Source: Firm-08 sp045546995 (GTDB lineage: Bacteria; Bacillota; Clostridia; Oscillospirales; QAKW01). From it: a stretch of 41,101 nucleotides of DNA. The position numbers and the translations under genes were made by a program. Numbering within the stretch: position 1 is the first letter of the stretch; every line of letters starts with the position of its first letter. Positions 1 through 7,800 of this stretch are shown one piece after another. Location: assembly GCA_045546995.1 (NCBI GenBank), contig JAZQDW010000023.1, positions 1 to 41,101 of the forward strand, read 5' to 3'. A model generated the notes under the pieces. It saw only the letters and a program-made list of their open reading frames with translations, was not told where the DNA came from and ran no database searches.

Positions 1-1
1 T

Positions 2-307
2 TTTCTGAAATGTTCTGCATACGAGAATATTATTTTTTGTTGGGTGATGCACGAGCAGAGAATTATCGATTCCATACTTGAGAAGCTGGATACACAGAAC
101 TGTGAGGTGAAATGCGTCTCACTTGTAGCGGATGAAAAGACTCTGTGCGAAAGATTATCAATGGATGTAGAAAGCGGTGTTCGCTCTGAAGATGTAATTG
201 AGAGAAGCATAGCAAGAATACCGATGTATCAAACACTGGGTACCATTATAATTGATACAAACGCAAAGGATGTGGCTGTGATTGCCAATGAGATTAAGCA
301 GTTGTAA
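2..307 (+). CDS. P-loop nucleotide kinase-like protein, 5' end missing
   Basis: The reading frame is open from the first bases of the window to TAA at 305-307, so this is the C-terminal part (about 101 residues) of a longer gene. The GTG/ATG codons at 44-49 lie inside a conserved-looking stretch (YENIIFCWVMHEQ) and are not likely starts. The hydrophobic strand IIFCWVMHEQ, the helix DEKTLCERL and the final strand TIIIDTN followed by a helix resemble the back half of small P-loop kinases of the AAA_33/shikimate-kinase-like type, in which a late strand presents an Arg-rich lid. The Walker A motif would be upstream of the window, so neither activity nor substrate can be judged. Base composition is A+T-rich compared with the GH2 gene downstream. 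The family call is an inference from fold pattern. Confidence 0.65.
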   Translation, partial: FLKCSAYENIIFCWVMHEQRIIDSILEKLDTQNCEVKCVSLVADEKTLCERLSMDVESGVRSEDVIERSIARIPMYQTLGTIIIDTNAKDVAVIANEIKQL

Positions 308-374
308 TACTGACAAATTCCAATTTATCGAATAGATGATATTTATAAAAGGGTATTAGGTTCTCCTAACAAGT

Positions 375-397
375 GGAAAATGTGATGTACATTTTCC
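375..397. repeat. 9-bp perfect hairpin
   Basis: GGAAAATGT (375-383) pairs with ACATTTTCC (389-397) around a 5-nt loop. No T-tract follows, so it is not a classical terminator. It sits in the 3' region of the partial kinase gene, 30 bases before a proper terminator. Confidence 0.55.
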
Positions 398-426
398 CTG
401 CTTGCTACGGTATGAGACAAAATTTT

Positions 427-459
427 AAACGGATGTGCAGAATTTCTACACATCCGTTT
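427..459. terminator. bidirectional rho-independent terminator
   Basis: AAACGGATGTG (427-437) pairs with CACATCCGTTT (449-459). It is followed by T-rich sequence on the plus strand and by T's on the minus strand, and lies between the converging partial kinase gene and the AraC gene, so it can serve both. Confidence 0.8.
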
Positions 460-470
460 TACTATTTTTT

Positions 471-1250
471 CTATCTGTATTCTTTTCTGAATCGACCTGG
501 GGTCATACCGGTGGTCGCCTTGAATTGGCGTATAAAATGATATTGGTCGTTGTAACCCAACTTTTCGGCCACGGTGGGCAGCGTGAGTTGCTCATTAGAG
601 AGTAACAGACTCTTAGCATAGCCGATCTTTGCATCGATTACGTCTTGCAGTGGGGAGGTACCGAATACTGCCTTATATAGGGCGTGGAAACGGGAAGGGC
701 TCAGCGAAACCAACGCCGCCATCTCACCGACCGTCCATTTGTGCTCCGGTTGGGACAGAATGTGTTGACGCAGTTTGTACAGCTTGTGGCGATGGGTGCG
801 TTGCGGCACAGGGGAGGGTGTTGTATCGTGGAGCGTTCTGGATAATCGAATGATAAATTCTCGCACGTAGCCTTCCATCAATTCCTGCTTGTGGGCATTG
901 CTTGAATAAAATTCCATTTCCAGTTTGCGGAAGAGTTCGGAGATAAAGGCCGTTTCGGCCGGATAGAACAACGTATTTTGCGGCACGTTGTACCGTTCCA
1001 ACAAATATTGCAGGGAACTGTCGGTATGCAGCCAATTGTGGATGACATCTTGCTTGCCGAAGAACCATTGGGGTATACCGGGACTGTAGAAGATACAGGC
1101 ACCGGGGCGCGCCTGTACCGGCTGACCGTCAAAATAAAACTCAACGTTGGTCGTAAAATGTAAAAACGTGTATTCTTCCAACCCTTCCGGGCGTTGAATT
1201 ACAAAGGGGGCCTTTTCCGGCCAATCGTGGCGCACGCCGCTGATCAACAT
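471..1250 (-). CDS. AraC-family transcriptional regulator next to GH2 glycosidase
   Basis: A 259-residue AraC/XylS-type regulator. The N-terminal half (about 1-145) looks like the small-ligand cupin fold of AraC sensors (RPGACIFYSPGIPQWF region). The last 100 residues carry two helix-turn-helix units: the first around WTVGEMAALVSLSPSRFHALYK, the second around LTLPTVAEKLGYNDQYHFIRQF, ending in the family signature G.TPGRFRK. The ATG at 1248-1250 has an AGGTGATC Shine-Dalgarno sequence. It diverges from the GH2 gene at 1380 across about 130 bases, the usual arrangement of a sugar-responsive activator and its target. The inducing sugar is unknown. Confidence 0.9.
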   Translation of the reverse strand: MLISGVRHDWPEKAPFVIQRPEGLEEYTFLHFTTNVEFYFDGQPVQARPGACIFYSPGIPQWFFGKQDVIHNWLHTDSSLQYLLERYNVPQNTLFYPAETAFISELFRKLEMEFYSSNAHKQELMEGYVREFIIRLSRTLHDTTPSPVPQRTHRHKLYKLRQHILSQPEHKWTVGEMAALVSLSPSRFHALYKAVFGTSPLQDVIDAKIGYAKSLLLSNEQLTLPTVAEKLGYNDQYHFIRQFKATTGMTPGRFRKEYR

Positions 1251-1267
1251 AAGATCACCTCAATTTT

Positions 1268-1296
1268 AGTGTACAATATGCAGTAGAAAATGTCAA
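1268..1296 (-). promoter_or_regulatory. sigma-A type promoter of the AraC gene
   Basis: On the minus strand, TTGACA (plus 1291-1296) is followed after 17 bases by TACACT (plus 1268-1273), about 18 bases upstream of the AraC start codon. This is a perfect -35 with optimal spacing. Confidence 0.75.
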
Positions 1297-1316
1297 TTTA
1301 TCAAAACGAAAAAGCA

Positions 1317-1345
1317 TTTATTTTATAATATTTTTTCTGTATAAT
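1317..1345 (+). promoter_or_regulatory. likely promoter of the GH2 gene, weak -35
   Basis: TATAAT at 1340-1345, preceded by TG one base earlier, has only TTTATT at the -35 spacing (1317-1322). A poor -35 beside a good -10 is typical of promoters that need an activator such as the divergent AraC protein. This is an inference. Confidence 0.45.
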
Positions 1346-1379
1346 AAAAATATAACATTATTTAAGGGAGTGACACAAA

Positions 1380-3077
1380 ATGCAAATTCCGAGAGCCGAA
1401 TATCCCCGCCCTCAATTTGTTCGTGAAAACTGGATGAATTTAAATGGGGCGTGGCAATTTGAGATCGACCAGGGCCGTAGCGGCATAGAGAGAAAACTGT
1501 TTGCCGAAGGACAGACGCTTTCCGATACGATCACCGTACCGTTTTGCCCGGAAAGTAAGCTTTCCGGCGTCGGATATACCGACTTTATGTATGGCGTTTG
1601 GTATAAAAAAACCGTCACCCTGCCGAAGCAGGAGGGGCGTGTTTTTCTGCATTTCGGCGCGGTGGATTACCATTGCAGAGCCTACGTTAACGGTGTTTTG
1701 GCCGGTGAACATAAGGGTGGCTACGTTTCCTTTTCCTTTGACGTGACCGAGCTTGTGCGGGAAGGGGAAAACGAGATCTGTGTATACGCCGAGGATGATA
1801 GTCGTGATCGCTTGATCCCTTCAGGTAAGCAAAGCCATAAATACGGTTCCTATGGTTGCTATTACACCCGTACCACCGGTATCTGGCAAACGGTATGGCT
1901 GGAATTTACGCCTTCTACATATATCAAGAGAGTAAAATATTTTCCCAATATCAGCGACAGTTCCGTCACCGTGGAGGCGCAGCTGTGCGGTAGCGGCGCA
2001 TTGTCCTGTGACGTTTCTTTTGCAGGCAAGCCGATGGGACGTTACGCCACCGACGTTGCGGTCAATACCGTCACCTTCAATATCCCGCTGGCAGAAAAAC
2101 ACCTTTGGGAGGTCGGAAAGGGCAATCTGTATGACGTTCGTTTTACCTTTGGTGAGGATGTGGTTGACGGCTATTTCGGCCTGCGGCAGGTGCGTCTGGA
2201 CGGTATGAAGTTCCTCATTAATGAGAAGAGTGTGTTTCAACGCCTCATCCTCGATCAGGGCTTCTATCCCGACGGTATCTATACCGCGCCCACCGATGCC
2301 GACCTGAAAAAGGATATCGAACTGTCGTTGGCCATGGGCTATAACGGCGCCCGTTTGCACGAAAAGGTGTTTGAGGAACGCTTTTTGTATCACGCAGACA
2401 AAATGGGCTATATCGTTTGGGGTGAGTATCCCGACTGGGGCCTGGATCACACCCGCGCTGATAACGTTTACGGCATTATCCCTGAATGGATCGAAGAGGT
2501 GGAGCGTGACTTCAACCATCCCTCCATTATCGGTTGGTGCCCTCATAACGAGACCTGGCGGATCAACGATTGCCGTTGCTATGCTCCTTCTATTGCTATG
2601 GTCTATGACGTGACCAAGGCCATGGATCCCACCCGTCCTTGTATCGATACCAGCGGTGGTTTCCACGCCAAAACCGATATTTTCGACGTTCACGATTACG
2701 ATCAGGATCCTGCTCATTTCAAGGAAAAATATGACCGCCTGATGAGCGAGGGTTATCTCCACGATCGCTTAGAAAAGGTCGAGACCTATCGCGGTGAAGC
2801 CACCTTTGTCAGCGAATACGGCGGCATTGCCTGGGATCTGGACGGCAGCGGCTGGGGCTATGGTCAAGGTCCTGCCACACTGGAAGAATTTTACGAGCGC
2901 TATAAAGGACTGACCGATGCTTTGTTGGACAATACCTGTATGTTCGGTCTTTGCTACACCCAACTTACTGACGTTGAACAGGAGCAAAACGGTCTGTATA
3001 CCTATGACCGCCGCCCGAAATTCGACGTCGAGCGGATGCACGCCATCATGTCTCGTAAGGCAGCCATCGAAGATTAA
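1380..3077 (+). CDS. glycoside hydrolase family 2 enzyme (beta-galactosidase/glucuronidase-like)
   Basis: A 565-residue GH2-type glycosidase. The start follows PRPQFVRENWMNLNGAW, the usual opening of the GH2 sugar-binding domain (about 1-180), then an immunoglobulin-like sandwich (about 180-270) and the TIM barrel. The acid/base Glu is E391 in HNETW and the nucleophile is E479 in VSEYGG, the two GH2 signatures. It ends soon after the barrel, so it lacks the extra C-terminal domains of LacZ-type enzymes. There is no signal peptide, so it acts in the cytoplasm on imported oligosaccharides. Start ATG 1380 has AAGGGAG 8-16 bases upstream. Within GH2 I cannot separate galactosidase, glucuronidase, mannosidase or arabinosidase activity. 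The divergent AraC gene is the probable regulator. Confidence 0.9.
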   Translation: MQIPRAEYPRPQFVRENWMNLNGAWQFEIDQGRSGIERKLFAEGQTLSDTITVPFCPESKLSGVGYTDFMYGVWYKKTVTLPKQEGRVFLHFGAVDYHCRAYVNGVLAGEHKGGYVSFSFDVTELVREGENEICVYAEDDSRDRLIPSGKQSHKYGSYGCYYTRTTGIWQTVWLEFTPSTYIKRVKYFPNISDSSVTVEAQLCGSGALSCDVSFAGKPMGRYATDVAVNTVTFNIPLAEKHLWEVGKGNLYDVRFTFGEDVVDGYFGLRQVRLDGMKFLINEKSVFQRLILDQGFYPDGIYTAPTDADLKKDIELSLAMGYNGARLHEKVFEERFLYHADKMGYIVWGEYPDWGLDHTRADNVYGIIPEWIEEVERDFNHPSIIGWCPHNETWRINDCRCYAPSIAMVYDVTKAMDPTRPCIDTSGGFHAKTDIFDVHDYDQDPAHFKEKYDRLMSEGYLHDRLEKVETYRGEATFVSEYGGIAWDLDGSGWGYGQGPATLEEFYERYKGLTDALLDNTCMFGLCYTQLTDVEQEQNGLYTYDRRPKFDVERMHAIMSRKAAIED

Positions 3078-3256
3078 ATCATATAAGCCGTATGCTGATG
3101 GCCGGTTTTAAAATCCGCCCCATCGCCTGATGCGCTGCACCACAGACTGCTATTAAATCGAGCAAGTAAGTCTCGAAAAAGCCAGTATTCATGCGGGGTT
3201 GCGGGTGATCTGATCGCCCCTAAACCTTGCTGAAATACAGCTACTAAACAAGCAAT

Positions 3257-3293
3257 AAAACACCCCGTGTTCAATCGAACACGGGGTGTTTTT
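3257..3293. terminator. strong bidirectional terminator between GH2 and AraC genes
   Basis: AACACCCCGTGTTC (3259-3272) pairs perfectly with GAACACGGGGTGTT (3277-3290) around a 4-nt loop, followed by TTT and preceded by AAAA. It lies 180 bases after the GH2 stop and just beyond the stop of the converging AraC gene. I see no gene in 3078-3256. Confidence 0.9.
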
Positions 3294-3317
3294 CTGTATA
3301 GTCGTTATTTAAAAGAT

Positions 3318-4070
3318 TTAAATTTGTTTTCTGAAATTACTTGCTGTTTGACCGGTTACTTTTTTAAAGGTTTTACTAAAATAATATATGTCCTCAAATC
3401 CACACAAATTTGAAATGTCTCCTATAGATAATGCTTTAGAACACAATAGTTTTTTTGCAAGGTCAATTTTGTAATTGATGATATACTGATTTGGTGTGGT
3501 GTGAAAATTTTGTTTGAAAATGTCACTAAAACGCCGTTGCGTTACTCCGTATTCTTCTGCCGCTTTGACAATACAGTCCTCTTCCTTGAAATGCAAATTC
3601 ATATATTCTTTTGCCTTTAAAATTTTCGTATCTTTCGGCAAATATTCTTTGAAATAAATATCTTCAAAAATACCAAACAGCTTATATAGCTCACTAAGAC
3701 ATTTAACGGTGCATCCGCCTGCGTTTATAAATTGATGTTCAATACTGTTTAAGATTCGGACAATGGCACTGTTATCCTTGATTTTTATACAAAAACTCTT
3801 TACCTTTATCGGCACATAGGTTGTGAAATGCACCGAGAAACACAGCCCTTTTTCTGCCACTTCAACTTTGTAATCCTCTTTTTGATTAAAAAAATAGATG
3901 CAGTTTTCATCCAGCGTAAACCTATGATCCGCAAAAAAATGCTCAGCATTTCCGGAAAGCTGGATGCCGATAATATGGTCATGTCGGTTTTTGGCGGTGA
4001 ATTTCATGACTTGCGGCGTATAATGCAGAACACCGTTAATATCCTTAACTCTTATATCGGAAAAAATCAT
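3318..4070 (-). CDS. AraC-family regulator divergent from the glycyl radical enzyme
   Basis: About 250 residues. I chose the ATG at 4068-4070 (protein starts MIFSDIRVKD) because GGAGGAG lies 6-7 bases upstream; the frame stays open to 4154, but that extension runs through the hairpin chain and has no ribosome site. The N-terminal part (about 1-150) is a cupin-like sensor (RHDHIIGIQLSG, CIYFFNQKEDY). The last 95 residues hold two AraC helix-turn-helix units, VKAAEEYGVTQRRFSDIFKQ and SIGDISNLCGFEDIYYFSKT, then the closing GQTASNFRK. It is A+T-rich like the GRE genes and differs in base use from the other two AraC genes here. The divergent position suggests it controls the GRE unit. Confidence 0.88.
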   Translation of the reverse strand: MIFSDIRVKDINGVLHYTPQVMKFTAKNRHDHIIGIQLSGNAEHFFADHRFTLDENCIYFFNQKEDYKVEVAEKGLCFSVHFTTYVPIKVKSFCIKIKDNSAIVRILNSIEHQFINAGGCTVKCLSELYKLFGIFEDIYFKEYLPKDTKILKAKEYMNLHFKEEDCIVKAAEEYGVTQRRFSDIFKQNFHTTPNQYIINYKIDLAKKLLCSKALSIGDISNLCGFEDIYYFSKTFKKVTGQTASNFRKQI

Positions 4071-4109
4071 AAGCACTCCTCCCACTTTAGATCCATTATA
4101 ATAGTAGTT

Positions 4110-4292
4110 GAACGTGGAAATTGTACTAAAAGTGCAATTTCCACGCCAAATCAAAGATTTGGCAACAAATTTTCAAAGAAAATTTGACAACGACCATTGC
4201 AATGATTAGAAAAGCAATCGAATTTTAATAAATTTGATTGCTTAAAAGCTGATAAATCTGCTTTTGTGGAAGCGCAAAGCGTTTCCACGTTC
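4110..4292. repeat. chain of seven abutting hairpins in the AraC/GRE divergent region
   Basis: Seven inverted repeats follow one another almost without spacers: 4113-4145 (15 bp with a central T.G pair), 4145-4163 (8 bp), 4166-4186 (9 bp), 4195-4204 (CATTGCAATG), 4212-4243 (14 bp), 4244-4265 (interrupted) and 4266-4288 (10 bp with one G.T). Numbers one, two, three and seven have the loop AAA. In addition the two ends match: GAACGTGGAAA (4110-4120) is the exact reverse complement of TTTCCACGTTC (4282-4292), so the chain is itself enclosed by an 11-bp inverted repeat, and TTATAAT lies about 10 bases outside on the left (near 4096-4102) with ATTATAA on the right. It separates the AraC gene from the GRE gene. 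Confidence 0.85.
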
Positions 4293-4360
4293 TATAATCA
4301 TTATAACACCGTAAGAAAAATTTTTCAATTTCCTTATTTTGCAAATTTCCGCATTTTGCA

Positions 4361-4389
4361 TTGTAAGTATTTTCTTTGATAGTTATACT
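4361..4389 (+). promoter_or_regulatory. candidate promoter of the glycyl radical enzyme operon
   Basis: TTGTAA (4361-4366) and TATACT (4384-4389) are 17 bases apart. Transcription would begin near 4396, just at the Shine-Dalgarno sequence, so the leader would be very short; this lowers confidence. The hairpin chain lies directly upstream. Confidence 0.4.
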
Positions 4390-4410
4390 GAACATAAAGG
4401 AGATGATTTC

Positions 4411-6654
4411 GTGAATCATTTGAGTTTACGTGAAGAATTAAGGAACTATTATTGGTATGAAGCGGACATAAAAGCCAAGGATTTTTTTGAAGAATGCACA
4501 AAAGTTTTGGATGAAAAAGCAGAGAATCAAATTTCTCCGTATCAAATGAAAGCATTTCAGTATAAAACGATCACCGATATGTTTGAACCGGTGTTGTTTT
4601 ACAATTCGCCCTTTTATTATGAAACAGGAACAATGGCTGCCCATTGTGATGGCGCGCGGGATTTTCGTGGGCATAGTCATGCCGGTGGGTGGACTTATAG
4701 AAAAAACGCACATCTCTTTTTTGAACAGGATAAAGAGTTTTGGGATAAGCGCAGTAAGCAAACCCAAGAATTGTTTTATCTGATTTGCGGCCCGTATAAC
4801 GACGTAAGCCAACATTTTGCTTTTAATTACCGCCCAATTTTTGAAATGGGTTTCAAGGGTGTATATGAAAAAGCTGTTGATGCTTCAACAACTGCCGAAG
4901 GCGAAGAAAAAGAGTTTTTGACGGCTCTATGCGAGGGACTTTTATGCCTCAAAAAAGCAAGTGAAAAATTTGCTCTAAAAGCAAAAACGATTACTGAAAC
5001 TGCCCCCGATGAAGAAACAAAAAATAATATGCTGAAAATCTATGAGGCGGCAAAACGAACCCCTTGGGAAAAGCCGCAAAACTTTTACGAGGCGCTAAAC
5101 TGTCTTGCCTTTTGCCGAAAAGTAATAGGCGCATTAGAAGGGATTGGTTTTAACTCCTTTGGGCGAGTAGATTTGGATTTGTATCCTTTTTTCAAAAAGG
5201 ATATTGAAAACGGTGTGCTGACCGAAGATGATGCTTATGCACTTATTTGTAAGTTTTTAATAACTTTTGATATGCACTATGACCATGATATGAAAATGGT
5301 GGGATATGCCGACCACGAGCTTGAAAACACCTATGTTTTGGGTGGTTGTGACCTTGACGGTGCTCCTCTTTACAATAAACTCACAAAAATGTTCTTAAAG
5401 GCTACAAGAGAAGAAAAAATCATATTCCCGAAAATCAAATGCCGCTTTTCGAAGAATTCCCCCAAGGAATATTTAGACGAGATCAACTTATCTGTAATAA
5501 ACGGAACGAGCACCGTTTTGTATCAGAATGACGATGCGGTAATACCTGCTCTTATTCGCGCCGGAAGAACCGTGGATGAAGCCAGAGATTATATCGTTTC
5601 AGGCTGTTGGGGGATGCAATGCAACGGTGTAGAGAAGTATGATAGCGGCGCATATGTGAATATGTTAAAACCCTTTGAGTATTCGTTGCATAATCTTACC
5701 GACAAAATGGAAAAGGTGGGTATGCAATTCAAAACTATTGACGATGCCGAAAGTTTTGAAGAGGTTTATCGTATCACTATTGAAAACATTGCAGTCCTCT
5801 TTGAAGAAAGGGCAAAAATCACCAGGAAAGGCGGCAATATTTGGAATAAAGTTGACCCTCTGCCGCTGTTTTCTTCAACGCTGGAGAATTGTATAGAGAA
5901 AAAAGCAGATTATACTGCAGGAGGGGCGAAGTACAGAGATGACCAGTTTATGTGTTTCGGATTGCCCAATATAGTCGATTCGCTTCTATCTATAAAAGAA
6001 TTGTGCTTCGATAGTAAAAAATACACTCTCGACCAATTGCTCACCGCTGTAAGAAACAATTGGGAAGGATATGAAGATATGCGGGTGGAAGCACAACATT
6101 GCTCGGGTTGGGGTGACGGCAGTAAAGAATCCTGCGAATTGGCAAACCGCTTTAATAATGACCTTTATGAAATGGCACAAAAATTAACGGGAACATACGG
6201 TGGAAAGGTGCATTTAGGCCACCTGACATATACCGAAATTCGTTGGTGGGGAGAAAAAACTCTTGCAACGCCCGACGGCAGACGAAAGGGAGAATACTTT
6301 GCACAGGGGCTGACTCCTTCAAGACTCAAAAAAATACCTTACGTTTCGAGCGTTATAAATAGTTTGGCGCAATTAGATGCTTCTGTTATGGCAGGAAACA
6401 ATGTGGTTAATATTATTTTGCCGTCAGACAAAACAACGCTAGATATTTGTGAGGCGTATTTAAGAACGTTTGCTGATTCAGCACTAATGTCCCTTCAACT
6501 TAACTGTGTAACAAAGAAGCAACTTTTAGATGCTCAAATCCACCCCGAAAAATATCCCGATCTCATAGTCAGAGTGACAGGTTTTTCCGCAAAATTCATT
6601 TCGCTTTCACCCGAATGGCAGCAGGAAGTGCTAACAAGGAATTTCTATGAATAA
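4411..6654 (+). CDS. glycyl radical enzyme (PFL/dehydratase superfamily), substrate unknown
   Basis: A 747-residue glycyl radical enzyme. GTG 4411 is the start because AAAGGAGA lies 8 bases upstream; the frame is open further upstream but without a ribosome site. The C-terminal radical loop is VRVTGFSA with the radical glycine at G724, and the active-site loop is VSGCWGMQC with the thiyl cysteine at C399. Family knowledge: dehydratases, decarboxylases and C-S lyases of this family usually carry GCVE with the Glu as general base, and pyruvate formate-lyase carries two adjacent Cys. This protein has C-W-G, so it matches neither. The large middle region (about 10-390) matches the alpha/beta barrel scaffold in length, though the whole is shorter than typical 780-850-residue members. 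The activase gene overlaps its 3' end by 8 bases. Cytoplasmic, anaerobic, oxygen-sensitive. Superfamily call is sure; reaction is unknown. Confidence 0.93.
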   Translation: MNHLSLREELRNYYWYEADIKAKDFFEECTKVLDEKAENQISPYQMKAFQYKTITDMFEPVLFYNSPFYYETGTMAAHCDGARDFRGHSHAGGWTYRKNAHLFFEQDKEFWDKRSKQTQELFYLICGPYNDVSQHFAFNYRPIFEMGFKGVYEKAVDASTTAEGEEKEFLTALCEGLLCLKKASEKFALKAKTITETAPDEETKNNMLKIYEAAKRTPWEKPQNFYEALNCLAFCRKVIGALEGIGFNSFGRVDLDLYPFFKKDIENGVLTEDDAYALICKFLITFDMHYDHDMKMVGYADHELENTYVLGGCDLDGAPLYNKLTKMFLKATREEKIIFPKIKCRFSKNSPKEYLDEINLSVINGTSTVLYQNDDAVIPALIRAGRTVDEARDYIVSGCWGMQCNGVEKYDSGAYVNMLKPFEYSLHNLTDKMEKVGMQFKTIDDAESFEEVYRITIENIAVLFEERAKITRKGGNIWNKVDPLPLFSSTLENCIEKKADYTAGGAKYRDDQFMCFGLPNIVDSLLSIKELCFDSKKYTLDQLLTAVRNNWEGYEDMRVEAQHCSGWGDGSKESCELANRFNNDLYEMAQKLTGTYGGKVHLGHLTYTEIRWWGEKTLATPDGRRKGEYFAQGLTPSRLKKIPYVSSVINSLAQLDASVMAGNNVVNIILPSDKTTLDICEAYLRTFADSALMSLQLNCVTKKQLLDAQIHPEKYPDLIVRVTGFSAKFISLSPEWQQEVLTRNFYE

Positions 6655-7474
6655 AGCAATTATTTTTGATATACATCACTGTTCTACTTCGGACGGTCCG
6701 GGAATACGCACCACCGTGTTTTTTAAGGGCTGTAATTTGAGGTGTGCGTGGTGTCATAATCCCGAAAGTCAGGAGTTTAAACCGCAAATGATGTTTTATA
6801 AGGATAAATGCACAGGTTGCGGTAAGTGTACTGAGGTTTGCCCTACACCAAAAAACTGCACTCTTTGTGGGAAGTGTAGTTTTTACTGCCCCATTGACGC
6901 ACGTAAAGTTTGCGGTAAAGAATATACCGTTGATGAAGTTTTTGCTGAAATAATTAAAGATAAAGCGTTCTATAAAAACTCGGATGGCGGTGTTACGTTT
7001 TCGGGTGGCGAATGTATGCTGCAGATGGATTTTCTTATAGAAATTCTCAAAAAATGCAAAGAAAACGGAATACATACCGCAGTAGACACCGCAGGGCATA
7101 TTCCTTTTCAAGGTTTCGAAAAAATCCTACCATATACCGATTTATTTCTGTACGATATAAAAATGTTTGATAGCCAAAAGCACAAGAAATATACAGGAGT
7201 AGGTAATGAATTGATTTTAGAAAACTTGAAAAAACTGTTTAAGTCAAAGGCTAAAATATGGATTCGCATTCCTATAATTTCCGACATCAACGATAGTGTA
7301 GAAGAAATGCAAAAAATTAAAGATTTTCTTGATGAAAACGGAAAGCCTGAAAAAATCGAACTGTTACCATATCACGCCATGGGTGAAAACAAGTATTCCG
7401 CCATTGGAAAGGAAGCACAGCGATTTGTTCCGCCTGACAACGATATGTTTAACAAGCTGAAAGCGGTATTCTGA
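6647..7474 (+). CDS. glycyl radical enzyme activase (radical SAM)
   Basis: A 275-residue radical-SAM protein that would install the glycyl radical on the enzyme encoded just upstream, with which it overlaps by 8 bases. C29-x3-C33-x2-C36 is the SAM-binding 4Fe-4S site. An inserted ferredoxin-like segment has two full Cys sets, C55/C58/C61/C65 and C71/C74/C77/C81, as in activases of the non-PFL glycyl radical enzymes; PFL activase lacks this insert. GGE at 120-122 contacts SAM, and DTAGH (about 149-153) and the late strands complete the partial barrel. The ATG at 6647 lies inside the end of the upstream gene, so translation is probably coupled. The insert supports the view that the partner enzyme is not a PFL. 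Confidence 0.95.
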   Translation: MNKAIIFDIHHCSTSDGPGIRTTVFFKGCNLRCAWCHNPESQEFKPQMMFYKDKCTGCGKCTEVCPTPKNCTLCGKCSFYCPIDARKVCGKEYTVDEVFAEIIKDKAFYKNSDGGVTFSGGECMLQMDFLIEILKKCKENGIHTAVDTAGHIPFQGFEKILPYTDLFLYDIKMFDSQKHKKYTGVGNELILENLKKLFKSKAKIWIRIPIISDINDSVEEMQKIKDFLDENGKPEKIELLPYHAMGENKYSAIGKEAQRFVPPDNDMFNKLKAVF

Positions 7475-7509
7475 TGGGTGCGGTTTGTGAATTGTAATAC
7501 AGGCTGCTA

Positions 7510-7581
7510 TCAAGGGCTAATAATTCAAACTATAAAAATGCTGACCTTGCGGTCAGCATTTTTTGTTTGAATAGCCCTTGA
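7510..7581 (+). terminator. terminator hairpin nested inside two further stems
   Basis: The core AAAATGCTGACC (7535-7546) pairs with GGTCAGCATTTT around TTGC and runs into T's, a good terminator for the GRE operon. It is enclosed by TTCAAAC (7524-7530) with GTTTGAA (7565-7571), and then by TCAAGGGCTA (7510-7519) with TAGCCCTTGA (7572-7581). The outer stems form only if transcription passes the T-tract, so read-through RNA would have a 72-base three-tier stem. Confidence 0.85.
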
Positions 7582-7754
7582 GTTATATTCGCCTATCGGC
7601 GAGTTATATTGCTTCGCAGTGATATTTGGCTTGCGCCAAGTGATATTGCCCTTCGGACAGTTTTGGAGGCGAATATAATATAACTGAAGCCGTTAGGCTT
7701 CAATAACACTTTCGCTTTGCGAAAATATCACTCCGACACAGTCGGAATATCACT
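7581..7754. repeat. mirror-symmetrical array of short hairpins with AGTGATATT / AATATCACT linkers
   Basis: The left half has hairpins at 7590-7601 (CGCC/GGCG), 7611-7617, 7626-7639 (TTGGC/GCCAA) and 7647-7659, separated by AGTTATATT or AGTGATATT (7581, 7602, 7618, 7639). The right half has TGAAGCC/GGCTTCA (7685-7702), TTTCGC/GCGAAA (7710-7724) and TCCGAC/GTCGGA (7732-7746), separated by AATAACACT or AATATCACT, the reverse complement of the left linkers. TTATATTCGCC (7583-7593) also pairs with GGCGAATATAA (7668-7678). Neighbouring hairpins differ in stem sequence while the linkers are kept. No coding frame or transposase is present. It could be a MITE-like palindromic element, a structured RNA, or a recombination-generated repeat. 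Confidence 0.85.
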
Positions 7755-7800
7755 TTTCTACAATTTAGGAATCTAAGTAATTGGATTTTTAAAGCAAATC

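Noticed and set aside
1821..2762. Minus-strand open frame of 313 codons inside the GH2 gene
   Set aside because: Shadow of the GH2 coding sequence, which has both catalytic glutamates.
3074..3274. Minus-strand 66-codon frame after the GH2 gene
   Set aside because: It runs through the terminator stem, has no ribosome site, and the protein has no sensible pattern.
4070..4154. Longer N-terminus for the AraC protein of the GRE locus
   Set aside because: The extension would translate the hairpin chain and lacks a Shine-Dalgarno sequence, while ATG 4070 has GGAGGAG at ideal distance.
7581..7754. Hairpin array as a CRISPR array
   Set aside because: The repeated parts are 8-9-base linkers and the variable parts are short self-complementary stems; there are no 24-37-base repeats, no spacers of equal length and no cas genes.
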